Shown piece after piece: positions 36,157 to 43,293 of a stretch of DNA of 45,589 nucleotides (the stretch's first letter is position 1; each line of letters begins with the position of its first letter). Position numbers and translations under genes: made by a program. The notes under the pieces were generated by a model that saw only the letters and a program-made list of their open reading frames with translations, was not told the DNA's origin and made no database searches. This DNA is from Hallerella sp964501065 (GTDB taxonomy: Bacteria > Fibrobacterota > Fibrobacteria > Fibrobacterales > Fibrobacteraceae): positions 1 to 45,589 of the forward strand of contig CAZCRF010000013.1 in assembly GCA_964501065.1 (NCBI GenBank), given 5' to 3'.

Positions 36157-36531
36157 TTGTTTTTAAGTGGGGGCGAGAGTATGCATCGGGTTCTCCCCTA
36201 CGACGGGAAATCCTTGCCGACGGCGGCATTTGCGAATTTCAACCCGTTCGATTCCGGGGAATGGGCCGAACCGGAATATGTTTCGGAAAATCTTTATTCC
36301 ATAAGGGGCGCTGTGGGAACGCTTTATTACAACCCGGAAAAAACGCATCGAAAGAATGGAAACGTCCGATTCGGAAAAGTCCGTCCGGACTGAATTCGCC
36401 TACGATGCCGTGAACAATCCCCAAAAAATGATTGTCCGCGTCTTCGCGCAAGGTGTGGAAACGACCGTCGTCTCGGAAATTCTGAAATTCGGGCATTCCG
36501 GGAATTTTCTCGACGCGCTGTTTGAATTTTA
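36157..36531 (+). pseudogene. Truncated, frameshifted copy of the LolA-like gene at 24835
   Basis: From about 36181 the sequence encodes RVLPYDGKSL, FDSGEWAEPEYVSENLY and GAVGTLYYN, matching the second half of the 24835 protein. Near 36331-36336 (AACCCGG) one extra base shifts the frame; reading on in the next frame gives KKRIERMETSD, FAYDAVNNPQKM, FAQGVETTVVSEILKF and LDALFEF with a stop at 36531, matching the relative to its last residue. The first half, including the signal peptide, is missing. A sequencing error could explain the frameshift but not the missing half. Confidence 0.8.
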
Positions 36532-36548
36532 AATCGCTTCGGGATTTC

Positions 36549-36556
36549 TATATTTT
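36549..36556 (+). promoter_or_regulatory. TATATTTT -7 element of ffh
   Basis: TATATT ends 8 nt before the ATG at 36563 and no ribosome-binding site lies between, so the ffh transcript may be leaderless. Confidence 0.4.
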
Positions 36557-36562
36557 CGCATT

Positions 36563-37924
36563 ATGATGTTTTCCCAATTGACAGACTCCCTGGAATCGAC
36601 TCTCAAGAAATTGCGCGGACAGGGGACTTTGACCGAAGAAAATGTGGCGGAATCCCTTCGAGAGGTGCGGCGTGCGTTCCTCGAAGCGGACGTGAACTTC
36701 GGCGTGACCCGTGACTTTGTGAAATCCGTCAAGGAAAAGGCCTTGGGGCGAGAGGTTCTCACCTCGGTTTCCCCCGGCCAGCAGATTGTAAAAATCATCC
36801 ACGACGAACTGGTGCAAGTGATGGGCGGCGAGACCCGGGAGCTCCCGCTTTCCGGGAAGCCGCCCGTCGGCATCATGATGGTCGGTCTCCAAGGGTCGGG
36901 CAAGACGACCTTCGCCGCCAAAATCGCCCTGTATCTCCGGGGCAAGCGCAAGAAGAAACCCCTCCTCGTCGCGGCGGACGTTTACCGCCCGGCGGCCATC
37001 AAGCAGCTGCAGGTCCTCGGGAAATCCATCGGGATTCCCGTCTTTGACGAGGGCGAGGGGAATCCCGTCGAAATCATCCGGCACGGTCGCGAGTATGCGG
37101 AAAAGAACGGCTTCGACGTCGTCATTTACGATACGGCGGGGCGTTTGCAAATCGACGAAAAGCTGATGCAGGAACTGGAACAGGCGCGTGAGGCGGTCCA
37201 CCCGGAAGAAATCCTCTTCGTCGCGGACGCGATGATTGGGCAAGAGGCGGTGAATGTCGCCGAGGCCTTTTTCAACAGGCTGAATTTCACGGGGGTCTGC
37301 CTTTCGAAGATGGACGGGGACGCCCGCGGCGGCGCGGCCCTTTCCATCAAGAAGATGACGGGAGTCCCCATCTGCTTCATCGGTGTCGGGGAAAAGCCGA
37401 ACGAACTCGACCTGTTCCACCCGGAACGCATGGCTAGCCGCATCCTCGGCATGGGGGACGTCGTTTCCCTGGTGGAGAAGGCGCAGCAGGTCATCGACGA
37501 GCGGGACGCAAAGGATTTGAAGAAGAAAATCCTGAACAACACTTTCGACTTGGACGACTTCTTGCGACAGCTTCGCACGATTAAGAAACTCGGCCGCTTG
37601 AAGGACATTCTGGGCCTCATTCCGGGGCTGAACAAGCTCCCTCTCGAAAAAATCAACGAAAAGGAAATGGTCACCGTCGAAGCGGTGCTGAGTTCCATGA
37701 CGGCCAAGGAGCGCAGGCGTCCGGACATCATCAACGGGAGCCGCAAGAACCGCATCGCGGGCGGAGCCGGGACGGACGTGCCCCACGTGAACCAGGTGCT
37801 GCGCCAATTCGAAGAGATGAAGTCCATGTTCAAGAAAATCGGGGATTTTGCCAAGAAGCGGAACGGCGGAGCTCCCGTGGGGTCCAATTACACGCCTCCC
37901 AAGAAGAAAAAGAAGAAGCGTTGA
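36563..37924 (+). CDS. ffh: Signal recognition particle protein Ffh
   Basis: This 453-residue GTPase binds 4.5S RNA and signal sequences of nascent proteins. The N domain is residues 1-90. The G domain has GLQGSGKTT, AADVYRPAA, DTAGRLQ and SKMDGDARGG. The M domain has the SRP RNA-binding SRKNRIAGGAG. The C-terminus is lysine rich (PPKKKKKKR). The signal-binding M domain has only about four methionines, with leucine in the usual methionine places (for example LGLIPGL). Two ATG codons stand in a row, at 36563 and 36566. Confidence 0.96.
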   Translation: MMFSQLTDSLESTLKKLRGQGTLTEENVAESLREVRRAFLEADVNFGVTRDFVKSVKEKALGREVLTSVSPGQQIVKIIHDELVQVMGGETRELPLSGKPPVGIMMVGLQGSGKTTFAAKIALYLRGKRKKKPLLVAADVYRPAAIKQLQVLGKSIGIPVFDEGEGNPVEIIRHGREYAEKNGFDVVIYDTAGRLQIDEKLMQELEQAREAVHPEEILFVADAMIGQEAVNVAEAFFNRLNFTGVCLSKMDGDARGGAALSIKKMTGVPICFIGVGEKPNELDLFHPERMASRILGMGDVVSLVEKAQQVIDERDAKDLKKKILNNTFDLDDFLRQLRTIKKLGRLKDILGLIPGLNKLPLEKINEKEMVTVEAVLSSMTAKERRRPDIINGSRKNRIAGGAGTDVPHVNQVLRQFEEMKSMFKKIGDFAKKRNGGAPVGSNYTPPKKKKKKR

Positions 37925-38005
37925 GCCTTTTCGTTTGAACTCCGTCACACATCCGCAACGTCGGGGCTTTACGGAATTTTCCGATGTAGCTATTTTAAGG
38001 ACACT

Positions 38006-38866
38006 ATGAAGAACATAAAACTTTTGCCTCTGGCCATTTCCCTCTTCGCTGCTTCTGCCTTTGCGAAAGATGGGATGTTTTCGGACGCCCTGCCTAGGAA
38101 TTGGAACGCCGACGTCTTGGCGTCTTTCCAGTATTCGCGGCATCACTACAGTAATTGGAACAACGGCTCGGACGGCGTGAACACGAACGTCTGGCTGCTC
38201 AAATACGATGCGGACGTCATCGGGCATTTTTCCCATTTCGACTGGCGGAACGTCGTTGATTTGGAATGGGGGCAGACTTACACGAAAGGTTCCGGCACGC
38301 GGAAGACGAACGACAAGATTTTCTTGGAAACGACTGTCTCCGAGAACGACTTCAAGCCTTTCGAGCCGTATGCCGGGCTGCGCTTCGAATCGCAGTTTTC
38401 CAAGAGTTACACTTATGCGGATGACGACACCAAGACTCCCGTGTCGTGCTTCATGGATCCGGGATATTTCACCCAGATGCTCGGCGTTGCCTATTCCCCG
38501 AACGACAACTTCCGGCAGAGCTTCGCCTTTGCGAACCGCTTGACGATTTCCCGCGGGTACGGCTTTGCCGATGACGCGGACACGAAAAAATTTGAAAAGT
38601 ACAAGGACGAACCGGGTCTTGAAAGCGTGACCGAATACAAGGCCGCCCTCTCTTCCCTGGCTTCTTTCAAGACGCGCCTTTGGGCTTTTGTGAACTTTGA
38701 AGGTGTCGACGAAATCGACGGCAAGTGGGAAAACACTTTGGACGTCACGATTGCGCCGCTCCTGGTGCTGAGCGTCGGCTTCGACATCGCCTACGACAAG
38801 GACATTGACGAGGACGCCCAATACCGCGATGCCGTGAACTTGGGAATCACCTGGCGGTGGTTCTAG
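38006..38866 (+). CDS. DUF3078-family outer-membrane protein
   Basis: This 286-residue exported protein has a signal peptide ending SAFA (about 20) and a beta-barrel-like body. The YSNWNNGSDGVN segment near residue 50 and the final LGITWRWF with terminal phenylalanine match the DUF3078 family of Bacteroidota-like outer-membrane proteins. Function is unknown. AAGGACAC precedes the ATG. Its TAG overlaps the stop of the convergent DUF5662 gene within a shared CTAG. Confidence 0.8.
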   Translation: MKNIKLLPLAISLFAASAFAKDGMFSDALPRNWNADVLASFQYSRHHYSNWNNGSDGVNTNVWLLKYDADVIGHFSHFDWRNVVDLEWGQTYTKGSGTRKTNDKIFLETTVSENDFKPFEPYAGLRFESQFSKSYTYADDDTKTPVSCFMDPGYFTQMLGVAYSPNDNFRQSFAFANRLTISRGYGFADDADTKKFEKYKDEPGLESVTEYKAALSSLASFKTRLWAFVNFEGVDEIDGKWENTLDVTIAPLLVLSVGFDIAYDKDIDEDAQYRDAVNLGITWRWF

Positions 38867-39402
38867 CCCTCCGGCAAGACTTTCGCCTTGCGCATGAAGG
38901 ATAGCGTTTCCGCTTCGCCCTTTTCGGCGAGCATCTTCAGCAGGAAATGCAACTTCTTGAATGTGGACACGTTCATTTTCCCCTCGGCTCCGCTCTTTTC
39001 CAAGTAGGAAAGCGGGGCCTCTTTCGTATAGGCTTTCCCGTTGTAGGTTTTGGATGCGGCGACGCGGTCGCAGAACATCTCCTTGATGTAGCGGTCCGGC
39101 ATGGGGACGGGGACAAGCTCTCTTGTCACCGGGTCGTAATCGTACCAATATTCGAAGTGGTGTTTGTTCCTGCCTTTGTGGTGCATCCAGGCGAGGCTGT
39201 AACCCTTGGCCTTGCGCTCGCCGTTGTTCGGGGATTCCTTCCCCGTGCAGTAAAGACAGCCCGGAATGAATTCTTCCGGGGAGAATTTGGACAGGTCGTG
39301 GAAAAGTCCCTGGAAGCCGATGCCCGCTTTGATGCACAGTCGGATGACTTCGTGACGGTGTCGGGTGATGGTTTTCAAATGGCGGAGAATGTGCGCGGTC
39401 AT
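38863..39402 (-). CDS. DUF5662-family protein
   Basis: This 179-residue protein has the family pattern RHRHEVIRLC, FHDLSKFSPEEF, NNGERKAKGYSLAWMHHKGRNKHHFEYW. The histidine/aspartate arrangement resembles a metal-binding HD-type site, but no activity is established. The ATG overlaps the pgpA stop in ATGA, so translation is coupled. ATG 39402 is chosen over longer frames because those run inside pgpA. Confidence 0.82.
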   Translation of the reverse strand: MTAHILRHLKTITRHRHEVIRLCIKAGIGFQGLFHDLSKFSPEEFIPGCLYCTGKESPNNGERKAKGYSLAWMHHKGRNKHHFEYWYDYDPVTRELVPVPMPDRYIKEMFCDRVAASKTYNGKAYTKEAPLSYLEKSGAEGKMNVSTFKKLHFLLKMLAEKGEAETLSFMRKAKVLPEG

Positions 39403-39950
39403 GCGAGTCCGAAAATTTTGACGCAGAGGGCGAGGAGAATCCCCGCGTAGATGCCGCCGAGCAGGTCGTCCGCCATGACCCCGATCGCCCCGGGGAGCTT
39501 TTCCGCCTTGTGGATGCCAAGAGGTTTTAAAATGTCGAAGAAACGGAAAAGTCCGAATGCGACGAGGAAGAGCCAAGGGTGAACTTCAAGGGCTGGGCAA
39601 GGGACGAATGCAACGGACATCCAGACACCGCAAACTTCGTCGATAACAATCCAGCCGGGGTCTTCCGTCTGCGTGTCGGCCATCGCCTTTTTGACGAACG
39701 GGATGGAAAGGAAGAATACGGCTGCGGAGGCGAAAAGGAACAGCCCGGGCACATGGAGAACGTGCGTGTCGAAGAGAGCCATCGGCCACGCGACAATGGC
39801 GGCGGCGAGACTGCCGAAAGTCCCGGGCATTTGGGGGAGAGTCCCCGCGCCGAAAAAAGTGCAGACCATCCTGTTTGCAAATCCCGTCTTTTTCCATTCT
39901 CCGGGGATGCGCGCCTTGCCGTATTTTTCTTTCAATTCTTCTCGATTCAT
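39399..39950 (-). CDS. pgpA: Phosphatidylglycerophosphatase A
   Basis: This 183-residue inner-membrane enzyme removes phosphate from phosphatidylglycerol phosphate in phospholipid synthesis. The family marks GAGTLPQMPGTFGSL, DPGWIVIDEVCG and FRFFDILKP followed by GVMADDLLGGIYAG are all visible, with about four membrane segments. AGGA lies 11 nt before the ATG. It precedes and overlaps the DUF5662 gene. Confidence 0.93.
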   Translation of the reverse strand: MNREELKEKYGKARIPGEWKKTGFANRMVCTFFGAGTLPQMPGTFGSLAAAIVAWPMALFDTHVLHVPGLFLFASAAVFFLSIPFVKKAMADTQTEDPGWIVIDEVCGVWMSVAFVPCPALEVHPWLFLVAFGLFRFFDILKPLGIHKAEKLPGAIGVMADDLLGGIYAGILLALCVKIFGLA

Positions 39951-39963
39951 CGCTTGTAATTTC

Positions 39964-40126
39964 CTAGTCCTTTCCCCCTTGCAATCCACTGTTGCGACCA
40001 TTGAAGGAGAACTCCAACGTGCTCACAAGCGGGGACTTGCCGAAGTGCCGCCGCTGGGAGAGGGTGACTGTCTTCGCGGACAGCCGAAAAGTCTTGGACG
40101 CCGATGGGGAATCTCTTCAAAGCCAT
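39964..40126 (-). pseudogene. Decayed AAA-ATPase-like (DUF1703-type) gene fragment
   Basis: The minus strand from ATG 40126 encodes MALKRFPIGVQDFSAVRED, the usual start of the AAA-ATPase-like/PD-(D/E)XK proteins common in rumen anaerobes. After an apparent internal loss, the next frame encodes LSQRRHFGKSPLVSTLEFSF and NGR, matching the LSRPRRFGKSLLVSTL P-loop region of the same family. It stops at TAG 39964. The rest of the gene (about 500 residues) is absent. Confidence 0.65.
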
Positions 40127-40139
40127 GCCCGAAATATAG

Positions 40140-40859
40140 TCATTTGGGCGAGGATACGCGAGCGGATGGGGATGGCGTTTGAATTTGCAATCGAAGCTTC
40201 GTCAAATGATGGCGTTCTTTTTCCCAATTGTCAAAATGCAGGAATTTCGCGCCAAGGGGCAAGCCGCAAAAAACATCCGACGGTGTGGGACCGTAAACAA
40301 TGACGATAGAGGGGCAGAGCGTTTTCAGCATTTCTTGCAACCCCAAGTGCATCAACCGTTTTTCGTCCGCTGTCTTGCAGCACCCGTAAGTCCCTACCGA
40401 TACAATGGAATGATGTGGAATTCCCGAGAAGGCGACCGCTTCCGGCAATTCTCCTGCGCAGAAAGTGCGCTCATCGCCCCAACGGACGTTCGGAATGACA
40501 TAAATGCCTTGGTGTTGCAAAAAGCTGGCGTTTCGCCGGGAAAGGAAAATGCTCGCTATTTGGGCGCACAGGGGCGCATCCGCAAAGACGGAATTGTCCG
40601 GACTGATGATTCCGGGATGCCTGGAGAGTTCGCTCACAAAGCGTTCCGGGTGATTGGTAAATTTTTGATAGAGAGCGTCGTGCTCGTAAAAATGCACCAT
40701 CCGATCTTTAGCCCTGTTCCGCCGAGAAAATGGCACAAGACCCGTCGGTTCCACGATTTTTGCTGGAGGATTCAATTTCGGAATTTCAAAAATTCCGGCA
40801 TATGAGGTATGTTCCAAAAGTTCCGGGCGCAGCCCGTCATCAAATGCGTTCTTTCGCAT
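40140..40859 (-). CDS. DUF4417-family protein
   Basis: This 239-residue protein fits the DUF4417 family, which is often found on phages and other mobile elements and has no established function. Recognisable parts are FYEHDALYQKFTNHPERF, IISPDNSVFADAPL, IPNVRWGDERTF, VSVGTYGC and VYGPTPSDVF. AGGAG lies upstream of the ATG. It lies at the edge of an AT-rich accessory stretch, next to the AAA-like remnant (14 bp). Confidence 0.75.
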   Translation of the reverse strand: MRKNAFDDGLRPELLEHTSYAGIFEIPKLNPPAKIVEPTGLVPFSRRNRAKDRMVHFYEHDALYQKFTNHPERFVSELSRHPGIISPDNSVFADAPLCAQIASIFLSRRNASFLQHQGIYVIPNVRWGDERTFCAGELPEAVAFSGIPHHSIVSVGTYGCCKTADEKRLMHLGLQEMLKTLCPSIVIVYGPTPSDVFCGLPLGAKFLHFDNWEKERHHLTKLRLQIQTPSPSARVSSPK

Positions 40860-40922
40860 ATTTCTCCTTGTGAATTTTATTTGAGTTGACTTTTTGGAAA
40901 AGATATGCTAAATTAAATCCCA

Positions 40923-41101
40923 CGTTAGTCGTTAACTAGGATTTGCCTCGGCATATCCGGAACGGTCTTGGAATTTTTGTTCGCAGCAAAAAGCCCAAGA
41001 CCTTTTCTTTACAGTATTTCCAGTTCGGCGAATTCAATGTCGAATTTTATCGATTTCTTCACCTCCTCCGGCATTTTGTCGTAAATACGGTGCAATGCGG
41101 C
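40923..41101 (+). repeat. 179-bp perfect direct repeat, copy 1
   Basis: This sequence is identical, base for base as I read it, to 41924-42102. It begins CGTTAGTCGTTAAC and covers 86 bp downstream of the immunity-like gene plus its last 30 codons and stop. The bases outside differ at both ends, so the edges are sharp. Confidence 0.95.
40964..41002 (-). terminator. Long hairpin after the immunity-like gene (copy 1)
   Basis: GGTCTTGG pairs with CCAAGACC and, inside that, TTTTTG pairs with CAAAAA. It starts 6 nt beyond the stop of the immunity-like gene. TTTTCTTT follows on the plus strand; the minus strand lacks a clear U-run, so termination in that direction is uncertain. Confidence 0.5.
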
Positions 41102-41329
41102 AATGAACTCCTTGGATTGGGTTTTCTTCGCCACCATGTCGAAGACCTCGGATGCCCAATAAATTTCTTCAGGCGTACAGTCGTTTTCTAAAAAAGGGAT
41201 TGTCTCGGCAATATTTTCGGAAAGAAAATCTGCCAAATTATCCCAAGGAAATGTCTCGCCCGCCACGATAAAATTTTCATTGTCGATTCTAGATTGCAAC
41301 AATGCTTTGAATTTTTCTTTGTCTATCAT
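41009..41329 (-). CDS. Probable immunity protein for the EndoU toxin
   Basis: This 106-residue acidic, probably helical cytoplasmic protein is not recognised by family. Position supports an immunity role: it starts 9 nt after the toxin stop on the same strand, with AGGAG 6 nt before its ATG, the order typical of polymorphic toxin cassettes. Its many Asp/Glu residues would suit binding a basic nuclease. The final 30 codons lie in the 179-bp direct repeat, so a second copy of its 3' end exists at 42010. Confidence 0.7.
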   Translation of the reverse strand: MIDKEKFKALLQSRIDNENFIVAGETFPWDNLADFLSENIAETIPFLENDCTPEEIYWASEVFDMVAKKTQSKEFIAALHRIYDKMPEEVKKSIKFDIEFAELEIL

Positions 41330-41338
41330 TTTAATCTC

Positions 41339-41806
41339 CTAAGGTTGATTTTTGTCAGGGAAAGCCGTTGAAATTTGACCGTTTGTCTTCATCACGCCGA
41401 TTCGGACTCCTTTGTATGTTCCATACATGGGAACTCCGTCGGGAACTCCTTGGTTTCTGCGTAATTGAGCGACGTGCTCTGCCGCCCGCTTGATTTTTCG
41501 TTCATCCCACGATTTTGGGAACCACGATTGGTTGATTCCCGATTGTTTTCTGTTGTCTTTGTGATTTGGAACATGTCCTACTCGGACGCCATTCGGGTAG
41601 GTCTTCACAATGTGAAATTCAATGCCGTATTTTTTGAGCAAGTCCATTCCCTTTTGGCTGTGCCCGCCCCCGGCAAGCCGCAACTTTATTTCGGATTTTT
41701 GCGGTTTGACGAACCTGCCTTCCGAAGCATGGACTAGCGCGAATTGACTCATTGTTCTGGCACTTCCTTTCGTGTTTAAGTAACGTCCCGGTTTACCAGT
41801 TCCCAT
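41339..41806 (-). CDS. Orphan EndoU-type RNase toxin domain
   Basis: This 155-residue basic protein matches the bacterial EndoU nuclease toxin domain. Visible marks are GGGHSQKG (H49), TYPNGVRVGHVPNHK (H82), SWFPKSWDE, YKGVRIGV and ISTAFPDKNQ; two histidines plus a C-terminal Lys/Thr site form the RNase centre in this family. The pre-toxin part GKPGRYLNTKGSARTMSQ is kept, but no delivery domain or signal precedes it, so it is an orphan C-terminal module. ATG 41806 is chosen because GGAGG lies 6 nt upstream. The frame stays open for 33 codons further, to a TAA at 41906, without a better start. The immunity-like gene follows. Confidence 0.83.
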   Translation of the reverse strand: MGTGKPGRYLNTKGSARTMSQFALVHASEGRFVKPQKSEIKLRLAGGGHSQKGMDLLKKYGIEFHIVKTYPNGVRVGHVPNHKDNRKQSGINQSWFPKSWDERKIKRAAEHVAQLRRNQGVPDGVPMYGTYKGVRIGVMKTNGQISTAFPDKNQP

Positions 41807-41964
41807 CTCGACCCTCCGGAAAAGAAGGGACGACACGGGAACTCCCGTCAAATATAGACCTTGACAACATATTCTCCTTAGCCGAAATAGTCGGCGGTTG
41901 AGGTTTTATGCCAAGGCTTGTCCCGTTAGTCGTTAACTAGGATTTGCCTCGGCATATCCGGAAC

Positions 41965-42003
41965 GGTCTTGGAATTTTTGTTCGCAGCAAAAAGCCCAAG
42001 ACC
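41965..42003 (-). terminator. Long hairpin (copy 2)
   Basis: Same hairpin as 40964-41002. Here it lies between the ImmA/IrrE gene and the toxin gene, so it could separate their transcription. Confidence 0.45.
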
Positions 42004-42009
42004 TTTTCT

Positions 42010-42102
42010 TTACAGTATTTCCAGTTCGGCGAATTCAATGTCGAATTTTATCGATTTCTTCACCTCCTCCGGCATTTTGTCGTAAATACGGTGCAATGCG
42101 GC
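42010..42102 (-). pseudogene. Second copy of the last 30 codons of the immunity-like gene
   Basis: The minus strand encodes the same LHRIYDKMPEEVKKSIKFD and final AELEIL with a stop at 42010. The upstream part of the gene is missing, with the break at 42102/42103. It is a by-product of the repeat. Confidence 0.85.
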
Positions 42103-42114
42103 TACTAACCATAT

Positions 42115-42642
42115 TCATCTCCATTCTTTTCGAATTTTTTCATAGCGGACTATGGCAGCCGTTTCCGACACGCCGCAAGCCATTTGAATTTCTTTTGGGG
42201 GCATGCCCTTTATCAAATCGTAATCCATCAAAAATTCTGCGGCAAAAGAATCCGCTTGCCATTCCGGATCTTCAAATGGTCGAAGACTTTCCCCATGGCT
42301 CAGCCGGCATTGAGCAAGGCGTCCCGGCAAATGCAATATGAGATGCCCAATTTCATGAGCAATGGTGAATCTTGCTCTACCGTCTCCTTGGCAAGCTTTT
42401 TCATAAACGTCTTCCCGAATGAAAATTTTCTTTTCGGAGACAAGCGTCATTCCTTCCACGGCCAAATCCTTTTCCGAGACGATTTCCCATTCAAAACGAG
42501 GGAACAGGTGTTCCAAAACCCATTCCAAAACATTGCAAATGGGTATTTTTAAACAAGCTTCCAATCCGACTTTTTCCCGCACCAACTTTGCCATTTCTCG
42601 AATTTCCTTGGTGGACATCGGCGAGGCTTTCATTCCTGTCAT
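42115..42642 (-). CDS. ImmA/IrrE-family metallopeptidase
   Basis: This 175-residue zinc peptidase has the catalytic motif HEIGH in FTIAHEIGHLILH, with a downstream glutamate ligand probably in EWQADSFAAEFLM. Relatives cleave XRE-type repressors to switch on mobile elements or stress genes. The gene overlaps the upstream XRE gene in ATGA, which fixes ATG 42642 and implies coupled translation. The partner repressor is therefore its likely substrate (inference). Confidence 0.88.
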   Translation of the reverse strand: MTGMKASPMSTKEIREMAKLVREKVGLEACLKIPICNVLEWVLEHLFPRFEWEIVSEKDLAVEGMTLVSEKKIFIREDVYEKACQGDGRARFTIAHEIGHLILHLPGRLAQCRLSHGESLRPFEDPEWQADSFAAEFLMDYDLIKGMPPKEIQMACGVSETAAIVRYEKIRKEWR

Positions 42643-43001
42643 CGGGCATTCCCTTTTTCCAATACCTTGAGAATTTTATCCACATCGCAGCCCGGTAGAG
42701 TGTTCAAATCTCGTGCAAGAGCTAGCGCCAAATTTCTGCGTTTGCCGCTGACCTCATTTAAATCGATTTCAACGGTGTTGTTGGAATCGAAAAAAGCTTC
42801 CCGCAAACGAGCCGCATCCTGTTCGCCTAAACCATAAAGCGCTTGGATTCTAGACGGCCAGTTCGCCGGGATTTTCCGCTTCCCGTTCTCCACCCCGGAG
42901 AGAAACGCCGGAGAAACGCCCAACTTTGTTGCCATGTCGAGCAGCAATTCGCCTGCATCCATTCTCAGATTCCGTAAAAATTTGCCAAAAGTTGATATCA
43001 T
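42639..43001 (-). CDS. XRE-family transcriptional regulator
   Basis: This 120-residue protein has an N-terminal Cro/CI helix-turn-helix (about 7-62, with GVSPAFLSGVENGKR as recognition region) and a C-terminal helical part. It likely represses its own promoter: a palindrome spans its start codon and another lies upstream. AAGG precedes the ATG closely. It heads an operon with the ImmA/IrrE peptidase. Confidence 0.88.
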   Translation of the reverse strand: MISTFGKFLRNLRMDAGELLLDMATKLGVSPAFLSGVENGKRKIPANWPSRIQALYGLGEQDAARLREAFFDSNNTVEIDLNEVSGKRRNLALALARDLNTLPGCDVDKILKVLEKGNAR

Positions 43002-43015
43002 AAAAACCTTTTATG
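42999..43015. promoter_or_regulatory. Palindrome over the XRE start codon, candidate operator
   Basis: CATAAAA and TTTTATG flank ACC; the ATG of the XRE gene is part of one arm. A protein bound here could block both transcription and translation start. Confidence 0.5.
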
Positions 43016-43029
43016 AAATTTCCTCAAAA

Positions 43030-43058
43030 AAAATAACCTATTCAGAAAATTTTGTCAA
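43030..43058 (-). promoter_or_regulatory. Promoter of the XRE-ImmA operon
   Basis: On the minus strand TTGACA (43058-43053) and TATTTT (43035-43030) are separated by 17 bp, about 30 nt before the XRE start. Confidence 0.75.
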
Positions 43059-43079
43059 GTCATCTTGTTAAAAAAAGTG

Positions 43080-43092
43080 AACTATTTTAGTT
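43080..43092. promoter_or_regulatory. Second palindrome upstream of the XRE promoter
   Basis: AACTA and TAGTT flank TTT, 22 bp beyond the -35 element. A possible regulator site. Confidence 0.35.
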
Positions 43093-43151
43093 TATGTTCA
43101 GGTGAAAACGATTCTCAAGTCAGAGTGTATTTCCGGGGTTGCGCTCACACC

Positions 43152-43179
43152 TTGCCAAAAAGGGGAATTTTTCTAATTT
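43152..43179 (+). promoter_or_regulatory. Candidate promoter of the MFS gene
   Basis: TTGCCA and TAATTT with a 16-bp spacer; the leader to the ATG at 43294 would be about 107 nt. Weak evidence. Confidence 0.25.
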
Positions 43180-43293
43180 GGCGATGCAACGCGCAGTGTA
43201 GAACATAAGACCAGTTGTCGAAATCTTGTATTCTGCAAGGCGCGTTTTCGTTTTGGCGGATTCGTGCCGGGCAGGCAGCAAAAAGGTATTCCA

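Larger units (their letters stand above)
41924..42102 (+). repeat. 179-bp perfect direct repeat, copy 2
   Basis: Partner of 40923-41101 at an offset of 1,001 bp in the same orientation. Confidence 0.95.
41807..42114. other. 308-bp gap holding repeat copy 2
   Basis: It contains an open extension of the toxin frame to 41906, then the second 179-bp repeat (41924-42102), then 12 bp before the ImmA stop. No other gene is visible. Confidence 0.7.

Noticed and set aside
36548..39520. Long minus-strand frame across ffh and the DUF3078 gene
   Set aside because: Antisense to two well-identified genes, and compositionally an empty frame.
39992..40303. Plus-strand frame of about 100 codons
   Set aside because: It is antisense to the AAA-ATPase-like remnant and the end of the DUF4417 gene, which explain the region better.
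41807..41905. Longer N-terminus for the EndoU gene
   Set aside because: The frame is open but lacks a start with a ribosome-binding site, whereas GGAGG is correctly spaced for ATG 41806.
43264..43293. GTG start for the MFS gene
   Set aside because: No ribosome-binding site; ATG 43294 has AAGG at a good distance.
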